Positions 6,216-16,015 of a stretch of DNA of 31,628 bases are shown one piece after another (position 1 is the first letter of the stretch; each line of letters opens with the position of its first letter). The DNA comes from Vicingus sp036171675 (GTDB lineage Bacteria; Bacteroidota; Bacteroidia; Flavobacteriales_E; Vicingaceae). A program made the position numbers and the translations under genes. The stretch lies in contig JAVHRO010000134.1 of assembly GCA_036171675.1 (NCBI GenBank), forward strand, positions 1 through 31,628, written 5' to 3'. The notes beneath the pieces were generated by a model. The model was not told the DNA's origin and searched no databases. It saw only the letters and a list, made by a program, of their open reading frames with translations.

Positions 6216-9200
6216 ATGAAGAAATTATTATTATTATCTATTGTTATTTTATTTGCTTTTGCACCCAATTCATACGCTAGTCACGTAATGGGTGCAGATA
6301 TAACATATACGTGTATTGGGGGTAACCAATACCAAGTAACCCTTTCGCTTTATAGGGATTGTTTTGGGTCAACTATTGGTACTACCCCTCAAACTGTTGA
6401 TATAGCTTCTTCTTGCGGTAATGTAGCGGCATCTTTAAATTGGGTAAGTACCACCAATGTATCACAAGTATGTTCATCCTCTTCTACTACTTGTGATGGA
6501 GGCTCTTTACCTGGAACTGAACAATATGTTTTTACCGGAATTGTAACATTACCTCCTTGTAATGATTGGGTAATGTCGTGGAGTTTATGTTGTAGAAATG
6601 CTACTATTAACAATTTAGTAACTCCTGACTCTTGGAGTGTGTACGTTGAAACAACACTTAACAATGTATTGGCATCATGTAACAATTCGCCACAATTTTT
6701 ATCCATTCCAACCCCATATCTTTGCTCTAACCAATTAACTATTTATAATCATGGTGCATCAGATGCTGATGGCGATTCGTTGTATTATCAATTTACAACA
6801 CCATTAGATGGACCAGGAGCTCCAATCGGATTTAATTTAGGCTATTCACAAGCTGACCCAATTATAACATCAGCAGGAATGAATTTGAATCCTGAAACCG
6901 GTGAAATGTGTTTTACCCCATCTCAATCTCAGATATGTGTAGTGGCTGTAAAAATTTATGAATATCGTAACAATGTATTAATTGGAACTTACATTAGAGA
7001 AATGCAAGTGGTGGTGGTTAATGGGTGCACCAATTCTGCTCCAAGTGCAGGTGGAGGAGTGCCAACTTGTGGAAATGTAGGAGGCATTTCCAATCTGACT
7101 GCTGGACCAACTGTAGTTCAACAAGATGCTAACTCGTTTTCTATTTGCCCATTTGATCAAATCTGTTTTGATGTTAGTTTTTTAGATCCAAATGGTGATT
7201 TAATTACTGTAAACTCAAATATCGCTTCAGCTATTCCTGGAGCAACTTTTAATATTACAAATAACAATACAAACAACCCCATAGGTCATTTTTGTTGGAC
7301 TCCAACACCATTAGATTCAGGTAAAAATATTTTAACTGTTCATGTAAACGACAACGCCTGTCCTATAAGTGCAAGCCAATATTACACTTATGATATTACA
7401 GTATTTGACCAACCTTATGCTGGACCGGATCAAATTATTTGTGGACCACAATGGGCACAACTCAATGCCTCCGGTGGTGCAGGTTATACTTGGTCGGTAT
7501 TATCAGGTTCCCCTTTAAATCCAGGTGTAAATATTACCTGTAACCCCTGTGCAAACCCTCAAGTTAAACCAACTGTTACAACAACTTATGTATTAACCAG
7601 TACCTTAACTGCAGCATGTATTAATACCGATACTATTACTATAACTGTTGTTCCAGATTATTTTGTAATTCCTTTTGGCGATACTACTTTGTGTGATTAT
7701 TTATCTACTCCAATTGGAGTAAATGTGGTTCCGGCAATGGGAACATATACGTACAGTTGGAGTAATGCTTCTACGTTAAATAATTCTACTATTTCAAATC
7801 CAAGTGCTTCACCAACTGCTACAACAACTTATGTTGCAACAGTTACGTCTCCTTTTGGATGTGTAAAAAAAGATTCTGTAACCGTTAACGTAAATCCACC
7901 CCCAACGTTAAATTTAACCCCTGGTGATACTGGAGTTTGCTTAGGTAGTTCACTAAACTTTGATATACAATCAACTTGTGCTTATACCTTAGAAATGTTT
8001 GATTCTTTTGGTGATGGTTGGAATGGACAGACCATTTCTGTTTACGACAATGGAGTATTTGTAGGTACTTATACAGTTTTAGGCACAGATAATAATGGAG
8101 ATTGGAACACCGTTACTTTTCCTATTACCAATGGGAATACTATTTCCATCATAAACAATAATGGTACGGGATTTCCATATCCTGATGAATGTTCATTTAA
8201 TTTAATTAATGGTTTAGGAGTTACCCAATTTTCTGTAGCACCATTTAATATGACAAGTATCGATGGAGAAACCATCTACAATGGTATTGGAAACTGTGGA
8301 CCAACACTATCCAATTATACCTTTAGTTGGTCGCCTTCTTCTGGATTGTCATCAACAACCATTCAAAACCCAGTAGCTGCCCCTTTAACAACGACAACTT
8401 ATACCGTTACCCTTACTGATGCTAGTGGTTGTACAGTTAACAGGAGCCAAACGATAACAGTTGTTCCAAACTACACCTTAACCACTACTCAATCGGACAA
8501 TACCGTTTGTTTAGGAGAAACTGTAAACTTTACTGTTTCAACAAATCCAGTAGGAGTGTACAATTATTCGTGGACTCCAGCAACAATAATGGATAATCCG
8601 AACAGTTCAACTCCCACAGCAACCTTTACTACACCCGGTTTAAACACCGTTATTGTTAATATAGATAATGGTGGTGGTTGTATGAAATCAGATACCATGT
8701 ACGTTACGGTTTCTCCATCTTATGCTCCAAACATTAATATTATAAACAATGATACTACTATCAGTTGTAACGGTAATGTACCAATAAATTTAAGTTTAGG
8801 AGGTGGAATTCCTGCAACTTGTGGAGCAAGTTCTTCTACAGCATGTTCTGGACCAACTACACCACGAACCGTTGGAACTGCAACAGGTGCAAATGGAACA
8901 TCCACATATCCTGCTCCTTATGGAAATTATTGGAAAAATGCAAAACACCAATTTTTATATACTGCCGCTGAGCTTAATGCCTTAGGTTTTATTGGAGGAA
9001 AAATAACCCAAATTGGATGGGAGGTTACAGCTATTAATGGAACTACCGCCTACAATTCGTACACTATAAAAATGAAATGTACTGGTGCTACCAGTTTAAC
9101 AGCATGGGAAACAGGATTAACTCAAGTTTTTAATCCAAAAACAGTAAATATCGTTACTGGGTACAACATGCATACTTTAGATGTTGCTTATGAATGGGAT

Positions 9201-11174
9201 GGTATTTCGAACTTAATAGTTGAAATTTGTTACGATAACTTAGCTACGTCTTATACCAATAATTCAATTACTCCATGGACAACTACTTCTTTTGTTTCGA
9301 GTATATATTATTACTCAGATAGTTCCCCTGCTTGTCCAATAACAACTACAAGTGGAAATAGTACCAACCGACCGGTAACAAGATTTACCACTTGTCCGAC
9401 CACACCAAATCCAGCTGCATTTACATATAGTTGGACTCCAACTTTAGGAGTATCAGACCCATCTATACAAAATCCAGTATTAAGTCCGGGTTCAACAACC
9501 ACTTATACAGTAACTGTTACTGATCCTGTTGGAGGTTGTTTTGATACGGATTCTATTACAATTACCACAAATTCGGATGCTACCCTGTTGTTAAGCTCAG
9601 CAAGTGGTACTGACGCTCAAACTGTTTGTATCAATAGTGCTATTACTAACATCAGTTATACTATTAATGGTGGAGGAACTGGAGCAACTATATCTGGTTT
9701 ACCAACAGGTGTTACAGGAAGTTTCAATGCTGGAATTTACACAATTACTGGCACCCCTAGTGAAACTGGAATTTTCACCTACATGATTAACACTACTGGA
9801 ACTTGTCAACAGTTAGCTGATACAGGAATCATTACGATAATTCCTGATGCAATAATATCATTATCTTCTGCAGTTGGCACTGACGCTCAAACTGTTTGTA
9901 TCAATTCTGCTATTACTAACATTACTTATAATATTGGTGGTGGTGGAACAAATGCTATCATAACAGGATTACCAACTGGAGTAACTGGAACGTATAGTGC
10001 AGGAGTATTTACCATAAGTGGAACTCCAACCACCATAGGTACTTTTAATTATACTATTAATACCATTGGTAGTTGTATACAAATTTCTGCAATTGGAAGT
10101 ATAACATTATTAGACTCTTTACATTTAAGCCCAATTAATTTAAGTAGTGATTCCATTTGCCCAAATGACACCACCTCAATTTCTGCAAATCCTGCTACTG
10201 GAGGTTCAGGTGTTGGTTACACATACACATGGTACGATAGTCACAATAACGTGGTGGGGACAGGATTAAATATTATTGTAAAACCCACAACAAATATTGA
10301 AACATACACTTTAGTGGTGGGTGATAATTGTACCACACCATCAACCAGCCAAAGCGTTATTGTATATTGGTTACCTTTACCAAAACCTAGTTTTATGGTT
10401 ATAAACACAGCGGGTTGTTATCCTGTGTTAGCATCATTTATGAATACCACTCCGAATTCTGCAAGCATAAACTCTGTACAATGGAATTTTGGAGATGGTC
10501 AAACATCCAATAACATTGTAAATTCAGATCACTCTTATACTACACCAGGTTGTTTCGATGTTAACTTAAGTGTGACTTCGATTGCAGGATGTTTTAGAGA
10601 TACTACCTTACAAAGTGCAGTTTGTGCATATGATTATCCTATTGCAGATTTTACCATGAGCCCTCAACCGACTGACGTAACCAATCCATTTATTTCGTTT
10701 ACTAATCAAAGCTATGGAAATACAGAAAATTTCTGGAGTTTTACCAATGGAATACCATCTTATTCGTTAGATGTGAATCCAATTTCTGAATTCCCATCAG
10801 ATACACCAGGAACATATTTGGTTGAATTAGCCATTGCAAATAGCCATGGATGTCCTGATACCATTACAAGAACAGTAGTTATTGATGGTTTATATTTGTT
10901 CTATATTCCAAATACGTTTACTCCAAATGGCGACGATAAAAACGATTTCTTTAGACCTTACGGTGATGGGGTAGATTGGTCGAAATATCATTTTATGATT
11001 TTTGACCGATGGGGTGAAAAAGTTTTTGAAACAGATAATGTTGAAGAAGGCTGGGATGGAACATACAAAGGAAATCCTGCTCAATCAGGAGTTTATATTT
11101 GGAAGATAAAGGCTAAAGAACTATACCGAAACGTAAATACGGAACACTCTGGTCATGTAAACCTAATTAGATAA
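6216..11174 (+). CDS. Giant secreted multidomain protein with type B T9SS (CHU_C) C-terminus
   Basis: A 1652-residue surface or secreted protein. It begins with a signal peptide followed by SHVMGADITYTC, an N-terminal pattern common in Bacteroidota secreted proteins. A module with DSFGDGWNG lies near residue 594, and many short Ig-like units end in a pattern like NPxASPxxTTTYxVTVT. Two tandem 90-residue repeats occupy about residues 1125-1305, and a PKD-like unit (WNFGDGQ) lies near 1430. The C-terminal roughly 90 residues (IPNTFTPNGDDKND ... FDRWGEKVFE ... GWDGTYKG ... GVYIWKI) are a typical CHU_C gliding-motility-associated/type B T9SS sorting domain. Probable role: adhesion or extracellular matrix. 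The frame opens at a TTG (6213), but the adjacent ATG is the better start. Stand-alone transcription unit, ended by a hairpin. Confidence 0.93.
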   Translation: MKKLLLLSIVILFAFAPNSYASHVMGADITYTCIGGNQYQVTLSLYRDCFGSTIGTTPQTVDIASSCGNVAASLNWVSTTNVSQVCSSSSTTCDGGSLPGTEQYVFTGIVTLPPCNDWVMSWSLCCRNATINNLVTPDSWSVYVETTLNNVLASCNNSPQFLSIPTPYLCSNQLTIYNHGASDADGDSLYYQFTTPLDGPGAPIGFNLGYSQADPIITSAGMNLNPETGEMCFTPSQSQICVVAVKIYEYRNNVLIGTYIREMQVVVVNGCTNSAPSAGGGVPTCGNVGGISNLTAGPTVVQQDANSFSICPFDQICFDVSFLDPNGDLITVNSNIASAIPGATFNITNNNTNNPIGHFCWTPTPLDSGKNILTVHVNDNACPISASQYYTYDITVFDQPYAGPDQIICGPQWAQLNASGGAGYTWSVLSGSPLNPGVNITCNPCANPQVKPTVTTTYVLTSTLTAACINTDTITITVVPDYFVIPFGDTTLCDYLSTPIGVNVVPAMGTYTYSWSNASTLNNSTISNPSASPTATTTYVATVTSPFGCVKKDSVTVNVNPPPTLNLTPGDTGVCLGSSLNFDIQSTCAYTLEMFDSFGDGWNGQTISVYDNGVFVGTYTVLGTDNNGDWNTVTFPITNGNTISIINNNGTGFPYPDECSFNLINGLGVTQFSVAPFNMTSIDGETIYNGIGNCGPTLSNYTFSWSPSSGLSSTTIQNPVAAPLTTTTYTVTLTDASGCTVNRSQTITVVPNYTLTTTQSDNTVCLGETVNFTVSTNPVGVYNYSWTPATIMDNPNSSTPTATFTTPGLNTVIVNIDNGGGCMKSDTMYVTVSPSYAPNINIINNDTTISCNGNVPINLSLGGGIPATCGASSSTACSGPTTPRTVGTATGANGTSTYPAPYGNYWKNAKHQFLYTAAELNALGFIGGKITQIGWEVTAINGTTAYNSYTIKMKCTGATSLTAWETGLTQVFNPKTVNIVTGYNMHTLDVAYEWDGISNLIVEICYDNLATSYTNNSITPWTTTSFVSSIYYYSDSSPACPITTTSGNSTNRPVTRFTTCPTTPNPAAFTYSWTPTLGVSDPSIQNPVLSPGSTTTYTVTVTDPVGGCFDTDSITITTNSDATLLLSSASGTDAQTVCINSAITNISYTINGGGTGATISGLPTGVTGSFNAGIYTITGTPSETGIFTYMINTTGTCQQLADTGIITIIPDAIISLSSAVGTDAQTVCINSAITNITYNIGGGGTNAIITGLPTGVTGTYSAGVFTISGTPTTIGTFNYTINTIGSCIQISAIGSITLLDSLHLSPINLSSDSICPNDTTSISANPATGGSGVGYTYTWYDSHNNVVGTGLNIIVKPTTNIETYTLVVGDNCTTPSTSQSVIVYWLPLPKPSFMVINTAGCYPVLASFMNTTPNSASINSVQWNFGDGQTSNNIVNSDHSYTTPGCFDVNLSVTSIAGCFRDTTLQSAVCAYDYPIADFTMSPQPTDVTNPFISFTNQSYGNTENFWSFTNGIPSYSLDVNPISEFPSDTPGTYLVELAIANSHGCPDTITRTVVIDGLYLFYIPNTFTPNGDDKNDFFRPYGDGVDWSKYHFMIFDRWGEKVFETDNVEEGWDGTYKGNPAQSGVYIWKIKAKELYRNVNTEHSGHVNLIR
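9589..10128 (+). repeat. Two tandem 270-bp repeats coding 90-residue modules
   Basis: Two in-frame copies at 270-bp spacing within the giant secreted protein gene. A 27-base stretch (9609-9635 and 9879-9905) is identical, and the rest of the copies is similar. Both encode a unit starting GTDAQTVCINSAITN and continuing through GLPTGVTG to a TITGTP/TISGTP strand, resembling a small immunoglobulin-like (SprB-type) repeat. The near-identity at the DNA level suggests recent duplication or gene conversion; exact outer limits are approximate. Confidence 0.7.
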
Positions 11175-11182
11175 ATAAAAAA

Positions 11183-11204
11183 GGGTTAGAAAAATTTCTA
11201 ACCC
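11183..11204. terminator. Bidirectional intrinsic terminator
   Basis: Perfect 10-bp stem GGGTTAGAAA/TTTCTAACCC with a 2-base loop, A-run on the left and T-run on the right. It sits between the convergent giant secreted protein gene and the end of the minus-strand envelope operon and can serve both. Confidence 0.9.
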
Positions 11205-11256
11205 TTTTTTATGACTTCACATTTGAATTTCATTTAAGCAATAAGGGCATTATTTG

Positions 11257-12009
11257 TTAGCGTTCGTATAATTTCGATTTATGACGAAACAACAATACCT
11301 CAACTTGATTATCGTTTAACATTTCTATCAATTTTATTCTATTTTTAAAATTGTTCTGTTCAAAAAAATTATCGTCGAACCAAGATAATATTTTCCTATC
11401 CGGAAAATGTTTTTTTAAGATTTCATAATCTCTATAATCAGACGAAATATAACAAGGGAATAAATTATTAGCTAATGTATTATTAATTTTTTGTAACTCA
11501 ATTGATAATTCCTTTGAATTAAGTGTATATAATCCTGGCCAATTCAGGTAATAACTTACGTTAAATCCTGCTTTCTGAAAATCTTGAAGCAAATCCATCT
11601 CCCCATTCTCAACAATAAAATTAGAAGGTTTTAAGTGATGATTATCACAAATTGACAACAATCTTTCCAATGCTCTTTTTTCGTTATTTACATTAAGATT
11701 TTTAAAATCTAACCAAAAATGTAATTTTTTATTTTCTTTAGTTGATTCTATGTAGGTACTTAAATCAAGCCCTATTGACTTCGCTGGAGGATGGTTGACG
11801 TCAAATACATCTGTGGAATCTATATATTCCACATCTAATTCAACTCCATAATAATCGTGTTGAACTTCGTTTAATTTTTCTATACTATTGGTTCTGTGTA
11901 CCCAAATTTTTTCGTGATAAACCATTTTCAAAAACCCGTTGGAGTATACCAAAAAATAGAAGCAAACACTTATAGTAAGCAAAAATAATATGATAGCCTT
12001 TTTATTCAT
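11257..12009 (-). CDS. PLC-like phosphodiesterase-fold protein, FAM151/menorin (DUF2181)-like
   Basis: A 250-residue protein with an N-terminal membrane anchor or signal (residues 4-22), so the rest is probably periplasmic or exported. The motifs fit a GDPD/PLC-like TIM barrel: HRTNS (His38), GVELDVEY (Glu57, Asp59), DVNHPP (His73) and WLDFKN (about 100-104). The HPP and LDFK strings resemble the eukaryotic FAM151/menorin family (DUF2181) more than ordinary glycerophosphodiester phosphodiesterases, where HD and EIK would be usual. It is the last gene of the operon, 6 nt after the phosphoethanolamine transferase gene, which suggests a role in lipid or LPS chemistry. Fold assignment is fairly good; substrate unknown. 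Confidence 0.65.
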   Translation of the reverse strand: MNKKAIILFLLTISVCFYFLVYSNGFLKMVYHEKIWVHRTNSIEKLNEVQHDYYGVELDVEYIDSTDVFDVNHPPAKSIGLDLSTYIESTKENKKLHFWLDFKNLNVNNEKRALERLLSICDNHHLKPSNFIVENGEMDLLQDFQKAGFNVSYYLNWPGLYTLNSKELSIELQKINNTLANNLFPCYISSDYRDYEILKKHFPDRKILSWFDDNFFEQNNFKNRIKLIEMLNDNQVEVLLFRHKSKLYER

Positions 12010-12015
12010 TTTCAG

Positions 12016-13713
12016 TTAATGAAACATTTGGTCAAAATCATTTCCATCCTTGACAATTCGTTTACGTTCAACAAAATTTTGATTAAAAATACTTCGTTGT
12101 GGTTCATTTCCATTGAATGAGATGTTGGCCATATCTGCTATCGAAAATATTAAGTCATCTGTCATGTATTTTCGATCTTTAAATTGTTGTACTTTTTTTA
12201 ATTCCTCTAAATTGTTTGTCCAATACGTAAAAGGAATTAAATACATCGGTTTACTCGATATAGCTTCACTATGACCTGCCATATCGACGGTTTCATATAC
12301 ATCGTCACCATGATCTGATAAATAAATCACTGATGATTTTTTGTCGGAGGACGATTTTTTTAGAAGATTAATTATTGATGACACTATATAATCATTATAA
12401 AGAACTGCATTATCATAAAAATTTATTGTTTTCAATGCTTCATTTGTATTGTAGATAGATTTAGGATTGTCTTTAAAAACATCATACTTTTCTGGATAAC
12501 GATTTACATATTGAACATGTGTCCCCAGCAAATGAACAACTATGAATTTTTTATTTGTATTTTCTTTTAATACTTCAGTTAAACTAGGAAAGACTTTCTC
12601 ATCTAGTGATTGTTGTTCTAACTCTCCTCCTAAATTAGTAAAGTATGTTTTGTCAGCGGTTTTTGCAATGGTAGTAATCAGGGTCTCATAAATACCTACA
12701 GGGATTTGATTTGTAATCCAATAGGTTTTAAATCCTGCTTGTTTCATAATATCAATTATTGTACCGTCAAACTTTTTATTAGGGTTTTCATAATCCCCAA
12801 GCGTCAACACTTCTTCTAGTGACGAAATAGTATGGGTATGTGGACTAATTACATCATTAAATACCACCAATTCATTTTTCAACTTAGCTAATTCTGGATT
12901 TGTTGGTCTGTAATAATTGTAAAGTTGGAGATGCGTTTTTGTAGTAGATTCACCTATAATAAGTACATAAGTTTCTCGTATATTTTTGGCATTGTTACTT
13001 TTGGCATTTAGTGCTTTTACTTTCTCAAAATTTCCTTCACCAAAACGTTTAAATGATTCCGACTCATTTTTATAATTTTGATACGCTGAATAAGTTAAAT
13101 AAACCATATGCTGCTTGTGATGATTTGAATTCACATAAATTACCGAAGTAACTAACAACAGTACCAATCCAAAAACACCTTTTTTTAATTTATTATTAAA
13201 AATTGCGTTAATCCAAAGCCCAATTTTTTTTGTTATTGTATTGTCAAACAATAATACAACGTCCTTTTTAATACTATTAATAACTTCTTTTCTGTTGTAA
13301 TCAATGATTAATATTTTAACCCCTTTTAGAATAAAAAATGAAGCCACTACAAGCACAAAAAAAGTAATGATAATTTTACTATTTAGATATTCTTTTAAGT
13401 ATTCAGAAAGCTCAACAGCGTTTGTCTCAAATAAAATAAAAATTGTAGAAGTGGTCACTCTTTCGTGATAAAGCATTACATAACTCCATTCAAAAAATGA
13501 GAAAAAAACAGATGCTGAATAAACCAAATAAACATAAATTATCTTAACTATTTTATTAGGAATTAGAAGTGTTCCTAAATAGAGAATCAGATAACCATAC
13601 AAAACTCTTTCTGGGGTAAAGTTGGATTGTATATTTGCTTTTATACTTAATAAGAGTATCCAAACTGGGACAATCAAAAGAATTGCACTGTATTTTATCA
13701 AAAATTTGGGCAT
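12016..13713 (-). CDS. Phosphoethanolamine transferase (EptA/CptA-type, sulfatase superfamily)
   Basis: An inner-membrane enzyme of 565 residues with about five N-terminal hydrophobic segments in the first 200 residues and a periplasmic alkaline-phosphatase-fold domain. The nucleophile lies in IGESTTKTH (Thr near residue 257), and metal-site motifs VVHLLGTHVQY and YLSDHGDDVYE follow. Such enzymes move phosphoethanolamine from phosphatidylethanolamine to lipid A, Kdo or core sugars. Position two genes after kdsA supports an LPS target. I chose the ATG at 13713; the frame opens at a TTG two codons earlier. Which LPS site is modified cannot be told here, and a glycerophosphate or other donor is not excluded. 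Confidence 0.88.
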   Translation of the reverse strand: MPKFLIKYSAILLIVPVWILLLSIKANIQSNFTPERVLYGYLILYLGTLLIPNKIVKIIYVYLVYSASVFFSFFEWSYVMLYHERVTTSTIFILFETNAVELSEYLKEYLNSKIIITFFVLVVASFFILKGVKILIIDYNRKEVINSIKKDVVLLFDNTITKKIGLWINAIFNNKLKKGVFGLVLLLVTSVIYVNSNHHKQHMVYLTYSAYQNYKNESESFKRFGEGNFEKVKALNAKSNNAKNIRETYVLIIGESTTKTHLQLYNYYRPTNPELAKLKNELVVFNDVISPHTHTISSLEEVLTLGDYENPNKKFDGTIIDIMKQAGFKTYWITNQIPVGIYETLITTIAKTADKTYFTNLGGELEQQSLDEKVFPSLTEVLKENTNKKFIVVHLLGTHVQYVNRYPEKYDVFKDNPKSIYNTNEALKTINFYDNAVLYNDYIVSSIINLLKKSSSDKKSSVIYLSDHGDDVYETVDMAGHSEAISSKPMYLIPFTYWTNNLEELKKVQQFKDRKYMTDDLIFSIADMANISFNGNEPQRSIFNQNFVERKRIVKDGNDFDQMFH

Positions 13714-13735
13714 CAGCAAGTTCTTTTAATATACT

Positions 13736-15196
13736 TTAATTGGTAATAATTAGTTTTTCCATTCTATTAAACCCACTGCTATTTGAAAATCTTAATGAAT
13801 AAAACCCTGAAGAAATAGATGATAAATCAAGATAATTATCCAATTCATTCAAGTTTTTCATTAAAATTATTTTTCCGCTATTATCAACCATTTGAAGTTG
13901 GATAGGATAATTAATGGAATGAACAATTATGCTTGAATTTGTAGGATTTGGAAAAATTCTTAAAGCAGTATTATTAAATAATTCCTTCATTCCAATTACT
14001 GCAATATCATTATTAATAACTACGGTAAATTGTTGATGTTTAACAATAGTATCTATTCTTATTACCATTAGATCGTTCAATCCCATTCCATATCCATCAG
14101 TAGTTCCTGCTAAATACATAGCTCCATTTAATCCCATTGCAAAACCTTTTGATATTTCATCATAAAGAGCCCCAAACGTTGACCCTTGCCCTCCCCAATT
14201 ACCCCCTGATGTAATCATAAAAATATGAGCATCTTTTTTCCCTCCCCCATAAGAATCAGTATATCCAACATTCATAAAATTTCCATTTGCTAATTCAAAA
14301 ATATCAAACCCTTCTTCATTTTGAGGACTAATAAAAGGTTGCTCCCATACAGTATTTCCATATGCATCAACCTTCACAACGTAATAATCTAAATCACCAG
14401 GTCCAAAACTCGTCGATTTTCCAGTAAAAACTACTCCACCATCTTGCGTAGTGGTTAATCCATGAGCAGATTCTTGTCGTCCATAACCAAATAAATTATC
14501 CCAAAGTAAAACACCATTTTTATCAAACTTCAACACATAAGCTTGAGATGAATCCGTTAAGGTATTTTTTATTCCAGCAACTACGATAGTTGAATCAGAA
14601 GTTTCAATAAGAGCATTTCCTTTATCTACCAAACTTCCTCCCACAGTTCGAGTCCATAAAGTATCACCAAAAACATCGGTTTTAACAACATAAACATCGG
14701 AAAATCCTGCTGAATTAGTATATGTTTCACCACAAAAAACATAACCACTATCATAGGTTTGTATTACGTCGTATGCAAAATCCCAATCATCGCCACCGTA
14801 GGTTTTTTGCCATTGAAAATTTCCTAAACTATCTCTTTTCATAAGCATGGCATCGTAACCACCGTTACCGTAACTATTTGAAGATACTGCAATTATAAAA
14901 CCTTTATCATAAGTTTCTTTTACCGAATAGCCCCAATCGTTATTACTACCACCAAGTGCCCAACTCCATTCACGATTGCATGCCGAATCAATTTTTAATA
15001 GATAAACATCAGTATTACCATCACCACTGCTTGCCGTAGAACCCACAACAACCAATCCGCCATCACTAGTAGCAGAAATATCTTCACCAACATCATTGGC
15101 AACCGAACCAAAAGTATATAAATGGGCGATGGTATCTTTTTGAGAAAATCCAAAAAAAGGCAAACAAAACAATATGAATGGTAGCAATCTATTCAT
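13736..15196 (-). CDS. Secreted repeat protein with type A T9SS sorting domain
   Basis: A 486-residue exported protein: signal peptide ending near residue 18 (FFGFSQ), then about six repeats of a unit like SxDGGxVVxGxTxSxGxGxxDxYLLKxDxxGxxxW, a beta-propeller-like pattern frequent in Bacteroidota. The C-terminal about 75 residues contain IFPNPTNSSIIV and end in a GFYSLRFSNSSG ... KLIITN pattern, typical of the Por secretion (T9SS type A) sorting domain. It should be secreted through the type IX system and attached to A-LPS or released. It overlaps the end of kdsA by 8 nt. No enzymatic function is visible. Confidence 0.88.
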   Translation of the reverse strand: MNRLLPFILFCLPFFGFSQKDTIAHLYTFGSVANDVGEDISATSDGGLVVVGSTASSGDGNTDVYLLKIDSACNREWSWALGGSNNDWGYSVKETYDKGFIIAVSSNSYGNGGYDAMLMKRDSLGNFQWQKTYGGDDWDFAYDVIQTYDSGYVFCGETYTNSAGFSDVYVVKTDVFGDTLWTRTVGGSLVDKGNALIETSDSTIVVAGIKNTLTDSSQAYVLKFDKNGVLLWDNLFGYGRQESAHGLTTTQDGGVVFTGKSTSFGPGDLDYYVVKVDAYGNTVWEQPFISPQNEEGFDIFELANGNFMNVGYTDSYGGGKKDAHIFMITSGGNWGGQGSTFGALYDEISKGFAMGLNGAMYLAGTTDGYGMGLNDLMVIRIDTIVKHQQFTVVINNDIAVIGMKELFNNTALRIFPNPTNSSIIVHSINYPIQLQMVDNSGKIILMKNLNELDNYLDLSSISSGFYSLRFSNSSGFNRMEKLIITN

Positions 15197-16001
15197 TTAT
15201 TGCTTTTCTAATTTTGACTAGCTTGGTAAGTAAATTTTCTAACTTGTCTAACTTTAACATATTAGCGCCATCACTCAAAGCAATTGCTGGATTTGGATGA
15301 GTTTCTATAAAAATACCATCAACACCAACCGCAATACCAGCTTTAGCAACGGTTTCAATTAATTCAGGTTTTCCACCAGTTACCCCAGATGATTGATTAG
15401 GCTGTTGCAATGAATGCGTAATATCCAACACAGTTGGAGCGAAATTTTTCATTACAGGTATACCTCTATAATCAATTACCAAATCTTGATAACCAAAAGT
15501 GGTACCTCGTTCAGTAAGCCAAACGTTGTTGTTTCCTGAATCTATAATCTTATTAACAGCAAATTGCATAGCCTCTGCCGATAAAAATTGACCTTTTTTT
15601 ATGTTGACTACTTTACCTGTTTTTGCTGCGGCAATCAATAAATCGGTTTGACGACATAAAAACGCTGGGATTTGCAAAACATCAACATATTGAGCTGCCA
15701 ACTCACATTCTTGGGCAGTGTGAACATCGGTTAACACAGGAATTTTTAATTGATCTTTAACTTTTTTAATTATTTCTAACGCTTTTTCATCACCAATACC
15801 AGTAAATGAGTCTATTCTTGAACGATTGGCTTTACGGTAAGATGCCTTAAAAATATAAGGGATTTCTAACTTGTCGCAAATCATTTTAACGGTACACGCT
15901 ATTTCAAAAACATTTTCTTCGCTTTCCACTACACAAGGGCCTGCAATTAAAAAGAAATTACCAGAATTTGTGTGTTTTAACTGTTCTAAATTGTTCATCA
16001 T
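15189..16001 (-). CDS. kdsA: 3-deoxy-8-phosphooctulonate synthase KdsA, metal-dependent type
   Basis: Condenses phosphoenolpyruvate with arabinose-5-phosphate to Kdo-8-phosphate, precursor of Kdo in LPS inner core; cytosolic TIM-barrel enzyme. Family motifs: IAGPCVVES, FKASYRKANRS, TDVHTAQE, IPAFLCRQTDL, NIKKGQF, ITERGTTFGY-like WLTERG, and IETHPNP. The Cys in GPCVVES (about residue 23) together with the later His (DITH), Glu (FIETH) and Asp (ALSDGA) are the metal ligands of the Aquifex-type enzyme; E. coli KdsA has Asn in place of this Cys. The frame opens at a TTG (16019), but the ATG at 16001 gives a usual 270-residue protein. Confidence 0.95.
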   Translation of the reverse strand: MMNNLEQLKHTNSGNFFLIAGPCVVESEENVFEIACTVKMICDKLEIPYIFKASYRKANRSRIDSFTGIGDEKALEIIKKVKDQLKIPVLTDVHTAQECELAAQYVDVLQIPAFLCRQTDLLIAAAKTGKVVNIKKGQFLSAEAMQFAVNKIIDSGNNNVWLTERGTTFGYQDLVIDYRGIPVMKNFAPTVLDITHSLQQPNQSSGVTGGKPELIETVAKAGIAVGVDGIFIETHPNPAIALSDGANMLKLDKLENLLTKLVKIRKAINE

Positions 16002-16015
16002 TTTATTACTTTTTA

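Noticed and set aside
6389..6706. 105-codon minus-strand frame inside the giant secreted protein gene
   Set aside because: Antisense to a clearly coding, motif-rich frame; composition reflects the Thr/Ser-rich sense strand.
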